Below, in pieces: positions 61,221 through 64,000 of a stretch of DNA of 64,000 nucleotides (its first letter is position 1; each line of letters starts with the position of its first letter). This stretch comes from Alphaproteobacteria bacterium (GTDB taxonomy: Bacteria > Pseudomonadota > Alphaproteobacteria > UBA2966 > CAIVPW01). Position numbers and translations under genes: made by a program. A model generated the notes under the pieces. The model saw nothing but the letters and a program-made list of their open reading frames with translations, did not search any database and was not told where the DNA came from. Location of the stretch: assembly GCA_947481575.1 (NCBI GenBank), contig CANKGV010000006.1:51349-115348 (forward strand). Direction: 5' to 3'.

Positions 61221-62417
61221 TTAGCCGACCTTGGCTCCCACCATGGAACAGCCGCTAAGGTCGATCCCGGTAAGGTCGACCCCCGTCAAATCGGCACCGT
61301 CCAGATTGGTCTTTTGAGAATTGCCGGTGGCTTTGCCGTCCTTCGCCGACATCTGCATGGGCTTCAGGACGGCGCCACGCAAGTCGGCCCGGGCGAGCTT
61401 GGCATTCTTCAGATTCGTCCCCATCAGCACGGCACCGCCGAGGCGAGCGCCATCGAGGCTGGCGTTCGACAGGTCGGTCAGCACCAAGAGGGCCTTCGCC
61501 AGGTTGGCGCCCGTGAGCTTGGCCTCGCGGAGAATCATCCCGGACAGATTGCGTCCGCCCAGGTCGATGAAGCTGAGGTTCGCCCCGATCAACACACAGC
61601 GCTCCCCTTCCCGCCCGTTGGTCTCGATCCACAGCACGTGATCGCCGAACGCCCGCTTTACGTTGGGCGGCAGGTTGTCCATGCCCACACCCTTGCCGGT
61701 GACAAGATGTGTGTCGGTCAGGTTGCACTGGCTGAGGTCGACGCCCTGGAGATTGGTGCCTTCGAGTGCCGCACCGCCGAAGTCGGTTTGGCCGGTCACC
61801 GCGCGCGAGAAGTTCGCGCGCCCCAAATTGGCGCCGATGAACCTTGCGCCCGTGAGCCGCGCGCTCGACAGGTTTGCGTCTTCGAGATTCGCCTCCGACA
61901 AGTTGGTGCCGGTCAGGTCGGCGCCGGACAGCAGCGCGCCTTTGAGGTTGGCGCCGATCATGCTGGAGCCCTGCAGGTTCGCACCGCCCATTTGCGCACG
62001 GGCCAGCGAGGCGAAGTTGAACGTGCACTCGCTCAGGTCGGAAACCTTACGGCCAACTGACGATTCACCACCGAACATGATGGTACCGCCGCGCAGGTCC
62101 GCGCCATCTAGGTTTACGTTGTTCAAGTTGGCGCCGCGCAAGCCCACGCCGCGCAGGATCGAGCCGGACAGATCGGCGCCGGCCAGGTTGGAGCCGGTGA
62201 GGTCGGCTCCGAAGAAGTCCGCCTCCATCAGTTTGCTGTTCTGGAAATTGGAGCGGCTGAGTTTTGCCCCAACCATGCGGGCTTTGCGCAGATCGGCCTT
62301 GGAGAAGTTGAACCCGGCGAGGTCGGCCTGGGCAAGGTCGATCTTGCGACCGGACGGGTCCTCTCGAAGCCACTTAGCGTGTAGTTCGAGCGCCTGCGCT
62401 ATCGCCTCCGCAGCCAT
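61221..62417 (-). CDS. Cytosolic pentapeptide-repeat protein
   Basis: A 398-residue protein without a signal peptide. A short helix (LELHAKWLRED) is followed by two pentapeptide-repeat blocks (about 25-205 and 270-398; A(D/N)LxG units) separated by an insertion (about 215-265) containing NLPPNVKRAFGDHVLWIETN. Repeats build a right-handed quadrilateral beta-helix, which in some family members mimics DNA or mediates protein contacts. The insertion is the likely functional element. It ends 70 bp upstream of the next minus-strand gene's start. Confidence 0.8.
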   Translation of the reverse strand: MAAEAIAQALELHAKWLREDPSGRKIDLAQADLAGFNFSKADLRKARMVGAKLSRSNFQNSKLMEADFFGADLTGSNLAGADLSGSILRGVGLRGANLNNVNLDGADLRGGTIMFGGESSVGRKVSDLSECTFNFASLARAQMGGANLQGSSMIGANLKGALLSGADLTGTNLSEANLEDANLSSARLTGARFIGANLGRANFSRAVTGQTDFGGAALEGTNLQGVDLSQCNLTDTHLVTGKGVGMDNLPPNVKRAFGDHVLWIETNGREGERCVLIGANLSFIDLGGRNLSGMILREAKLTGANLAKALLVLTDLSNASLDGARLGGAVLMGTNLKNAKLARADLRGAVLKPMQMSAKDGKATGNSQKTNLDGADLTGVDLTGIDLSGCSMVGAKVG

Positions 62418-62494
62418 GGGTATGCAGTGACCTTGGACAATGCAGCGCGGACCGTCAAGTGATCCGCGCCACCGGCCGAGCCTGGCCGAGGGGC

Positions 62495-63325
62495 CTAGCC
62501 GCCGTTGTTTGCCTTCAACAGTGCGGCAATCGCCTGCGGCGCGGAATTGGCAATCGAAAGAGCCTGCACCCCCAGTTGCTGTTTGATCTGCAGTGCTTCA
62601 ACCGTTGCGGTCTCCGATGCCAGATCGGCGTCGACGAGGTTGCCGACCCCTTCTTTCAGCACGTCGATGAGGTTCCCGGTGAAGTCCTGCTGGATCTCGA
62701 TCCGCTTGGCCGAGGTCCCGAGCGCCGTGAGGGCGGTGGAGACGGTGGCGATCGCTTGGCTGACCGCGGTGAGCGCGGTAGCCGCCTGGGTCGCATCGGA
62801 CAGGGAGGCAGTTTGCAGAGCCAACGTGGTGACATCGATATGTTGCGCACTGACGGCGATGACGCTGCCGCGCACACTCGCCAGCACGTTGTAGCTGGTC
62901 GCCGCCGCATCGATCAAATTCTTGCCGTTGAAGTCGGCGGTGCCGACCACGGTCGTGATCTGCCCCCGCAGGGAGGTGAACTCTTCGTGGAGCGCGGTCT
63001 GCGATGCGGCGTCGAGGCCCGACTGGCTCGCCTCCACCGCCTTGGCCTTCATTTCGGTCAACAGGTCCGAAACGGCGGTGGCGCCATCGATGGCTGTGTT
63101 CACCACGGCGTCACCGAGGCTGAGGGCGGTCTTGACCGCCGTCATGCCGGCAATCTCGCCGCGCAGATTCTGCGCGATGGCGAATACGGCGGGATCGTCT
63201 TGCGGTCCGTTGACCTTGAGTCCGGTCGTAACTCTCAGTTGGGCGACCGAGAGCGAGCGACTCGCGGCATTCAGGGCCTGCAACGCGAGCATTTGGCCCG
63301 CATTGGTATTCACTGAGATGACCAT
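62495..63325 (-). CDS. Flagellin
   Basis: A 276-residue protein with the flagellin N-terminal D0/D1 helices (VNTNAGQMLALQALNAASRS) and C-terminal helices (EALQIKQQLGVQALSIANSAP), and a short central domain. A GAGAGGACCG ribosome-binding site precedes the ATG. The protein polymerises into the flagellar filament. No other flagellar gene is in the window. Upstream 63326-63576 contains a GC-rich hairpin (63442-63456) and no recognisable sigma-28 or sigma-54 promoter. Confidence 0.88.
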   Translation of the reverse strand: MVISVNTNAGQMLALQALNAASRSLSVAQLRVTTGLKVNGPQDDPAVFAIAQNLRGEIAGMTAVKTALSLGDAVVNTAIDGATAVSDLLTEMKAKAVEASQSGLDAASQTALHEEFTSLRGQITTVVGTADFNGKNLIDAAATSYNVLASVRGSVIAVSAQHIDVTTLALQTASLSDATQAATALTAVSQAIATVSTALTALGTSAKRIEIQQDFTGNLIDVLKEGVGNLVDADLASETATVEALQIKQQLGVQALSIANSAPQAIAALLKANNGG

Positions 63326-63576
63326 TCGGTCCTCTCAGCCCCTCAGGGCAACCAAGCGTGAAAGCGTTTTGCTCGTCGTCCCGGGGCGGGCTGCAGCGTT
63401 TCTGCCGCGTATCTGGTGCCCGCCTGGCGCCGCCGCCATCGCCGGGGTTACCCCGGGGGCAGCGAATTGACCAAAAGATATCACACGAACCGCGGGACGC
63501 AACAGGTTGCCGCACCAAGCGTTAACCTCAACGCTTGCCTTGCTCCGGTTCGCTTGCGTGCGATAGGTTCCGCCCC

Positions 63577-63666
63577 GGAGGGGTGCCAGAGTGGCCGATC
63601 GGGGCGGTCTCGAAAACCGTTGTACTTGCAAGAGTACCGTGGGTTCGAATCCCACCCCCTCCGCCA
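63577..63666 (+). tRNA. tRNA-Ser (anticodon CGA)
   Basis: The acceptor GGAGGGG pairs with CCCCTCC; discriminator G and encoded CCA (63664-63666). The anticodon stem-loop GGTCTCGAAAACC gives CGA. The long variable arm (TTGTACTTGCAAGAGTACC) is typical of class II serine tRNAs. The T-loop is GGTTCGAATCC. Confidence 0.95.
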
Positions 63667-63715
63667 TCTACCGAATCTAACTGTATGTTTTTGTTCAGTT
63701 ATTTTCGGTAGATGG
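63664..63715 (+). other. Long two-part hairpin starting in the tRNA-Ser CCA end
   Basis: CCATCTACCGAA (63664-63675) is repeated in inverted form as TTCGGTAGATGG (63704-63715). Inside it TAACTG (63678-63683) pairs with CAGTTA (63696-63701) around a T-rich loop. The result is an 18-bp stem with a 2x2 internal loop. It could terminate the tRNA transcript or mark a recombination site. Confidence 0.6.
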
Positions 63716-63831
63716 TTTCACGGCCCCAATATGGGCCCCAATCCCGGTCTTCGATTGATTGCATGGTGGCACCGGCAATGCCGAGTGTCTGCATTCCTCG
63801 GTCGCTGCCTCCTCGGGCACCATCACCAACC

Positions 63832-64000
63832 GTGAACTGCTTCGTCTACGTCCTCGGCACCAACGCCGACCACGACCCGCGCACCTACGTCGGCTGGACG
63901 ACCGACCTTGCCCGGCGCCTGGAAGAGCACAACGCCGGAACGGGCGCAAAATCTACGCGCGGTCGTACTTGGGCTCTGCTCTACGCAGAACGATACCAGA
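63832..64000 (+). CDS. GIY-YIG nuclease family protein (truncated by window end)
   Basis: The first 56 residues, read from GTG 63832, show CFVYVLGT, TYVGWTTDLARRLEEHNAG and GAKSTRGRTWALLYAER, the GIY-YIG fold with its conserved Arg, as in YhbQ/UPF0213 proteins. These act as small DNA endonucleases or are of unknown role. The catalytic Glu lies beyond the visible end. The 116 bp between the hairpin and this start hold nothing recognised. Confidence 0.75.
   Translation, partial: MNCFVYVLGTNADHDPRTYVGWTTDLARRLEEHNAGTGAKSTRGRTWALLYAERYQ

Overview
The window is about 64 kb of GC-rich, densely coding bacterial chromosome. The gene content fits an alphaproteobacterium, most likely of the Rhodospirillales or a nearby lineage. 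Pointers are: the operon twin-TM/HIG1 protein - PduO - etfB - etfA - 3-hydroxybutyryl-CoA dehydrogenase; argH - lptM - lysA - DUF4175 (TIGR02302); an MJ0042 zinc-finger/DUF3426 protein divergent from ftsEX; hisC - tyrC divergent from metX - metW; COQ7; and a B12-dependent ribonucleotide reductase. These placements come from remembered synteny and not from a search. No plasmid, phage or IS module was recognised.

Layout. 1-2030 (minus): a tandem operon of six small paralogous single-pass membrane proteins in two subfamilies; I know no named family for them. 2168-6189: a secreted Sel1-repeat protein, a TetR regulator with three near-identical palindromic operators shared with yjbQ, and a stand-alone OLD-like ATPase. 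6368-14598: periplasmic redox and quality control, with SorA/SorB sulfite dehydrogenase, an esterase, a secreted pentapeptide-repeat protein, a PQQ alcohol dehydrogenase carrying the lanthanide-type Asp pair, a c-type cytochrome, and an HtrA protease interrupted by a frameshift. 14734-20429: an accessory metabolic island with a Tat-exported ferritin-like protein, an unassigned PLP enzyme and an 884-residue fusion of PLP decarboxylase, TPR-like linker and ATP-grasp ligase. 20546-29947: mixed housekeeping and envelope genes (cardiolipin synthase, alginate-lyase-like protein, old yellow enzyme, YqjD/YqjE-like pair, AI-2E transporter, YodC-like and Sel1 proteins).

29976-40342: tRNA-Leu(CAA), a lipidated subtilisin autotransporter, dsbB-coq7, HNH nuclease, carboxylesterase, MFS transporter, and the adenosyltransferase/ETF/hbd operon. 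40346-49329: TlpA-like thioredoxin, argH-lptM-lysA-DUF4175 (the last with a very long Gln/Gly-rich tract) and ftsEX. 49407-58428: nrdJ, DUF2125, hisC-tyrC, metXW, a methyltransferase and a gloB homologue lacking one metal-binding His. 58429-64000: an accessory end with a poorly characterised 0.8-kb stretch, two related small secreted proteins separated by a strong terminator, an orphan cyclase-like protein, a second pentapeptide-repeat protein, a lone flagellin, tRNA-Ser(CGA) with a long hairpin starting in its CCA end, and a truncated GIY-YIG gene.

Functional links. PduO supplies the adenosylcobalamin that NrdJ uses. EtfAB and Hbd belong to fatty-acid or hydroxybutyryl-CoA oxidation. HisC and TyrC serve aromatic and histidine synthesis, and MetXW serves methionine synthesis. 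The strongest candidates for undescribed biology are the six-gene membrane-protein array and the PLP/ATP-grasp fusion with its neighbours.
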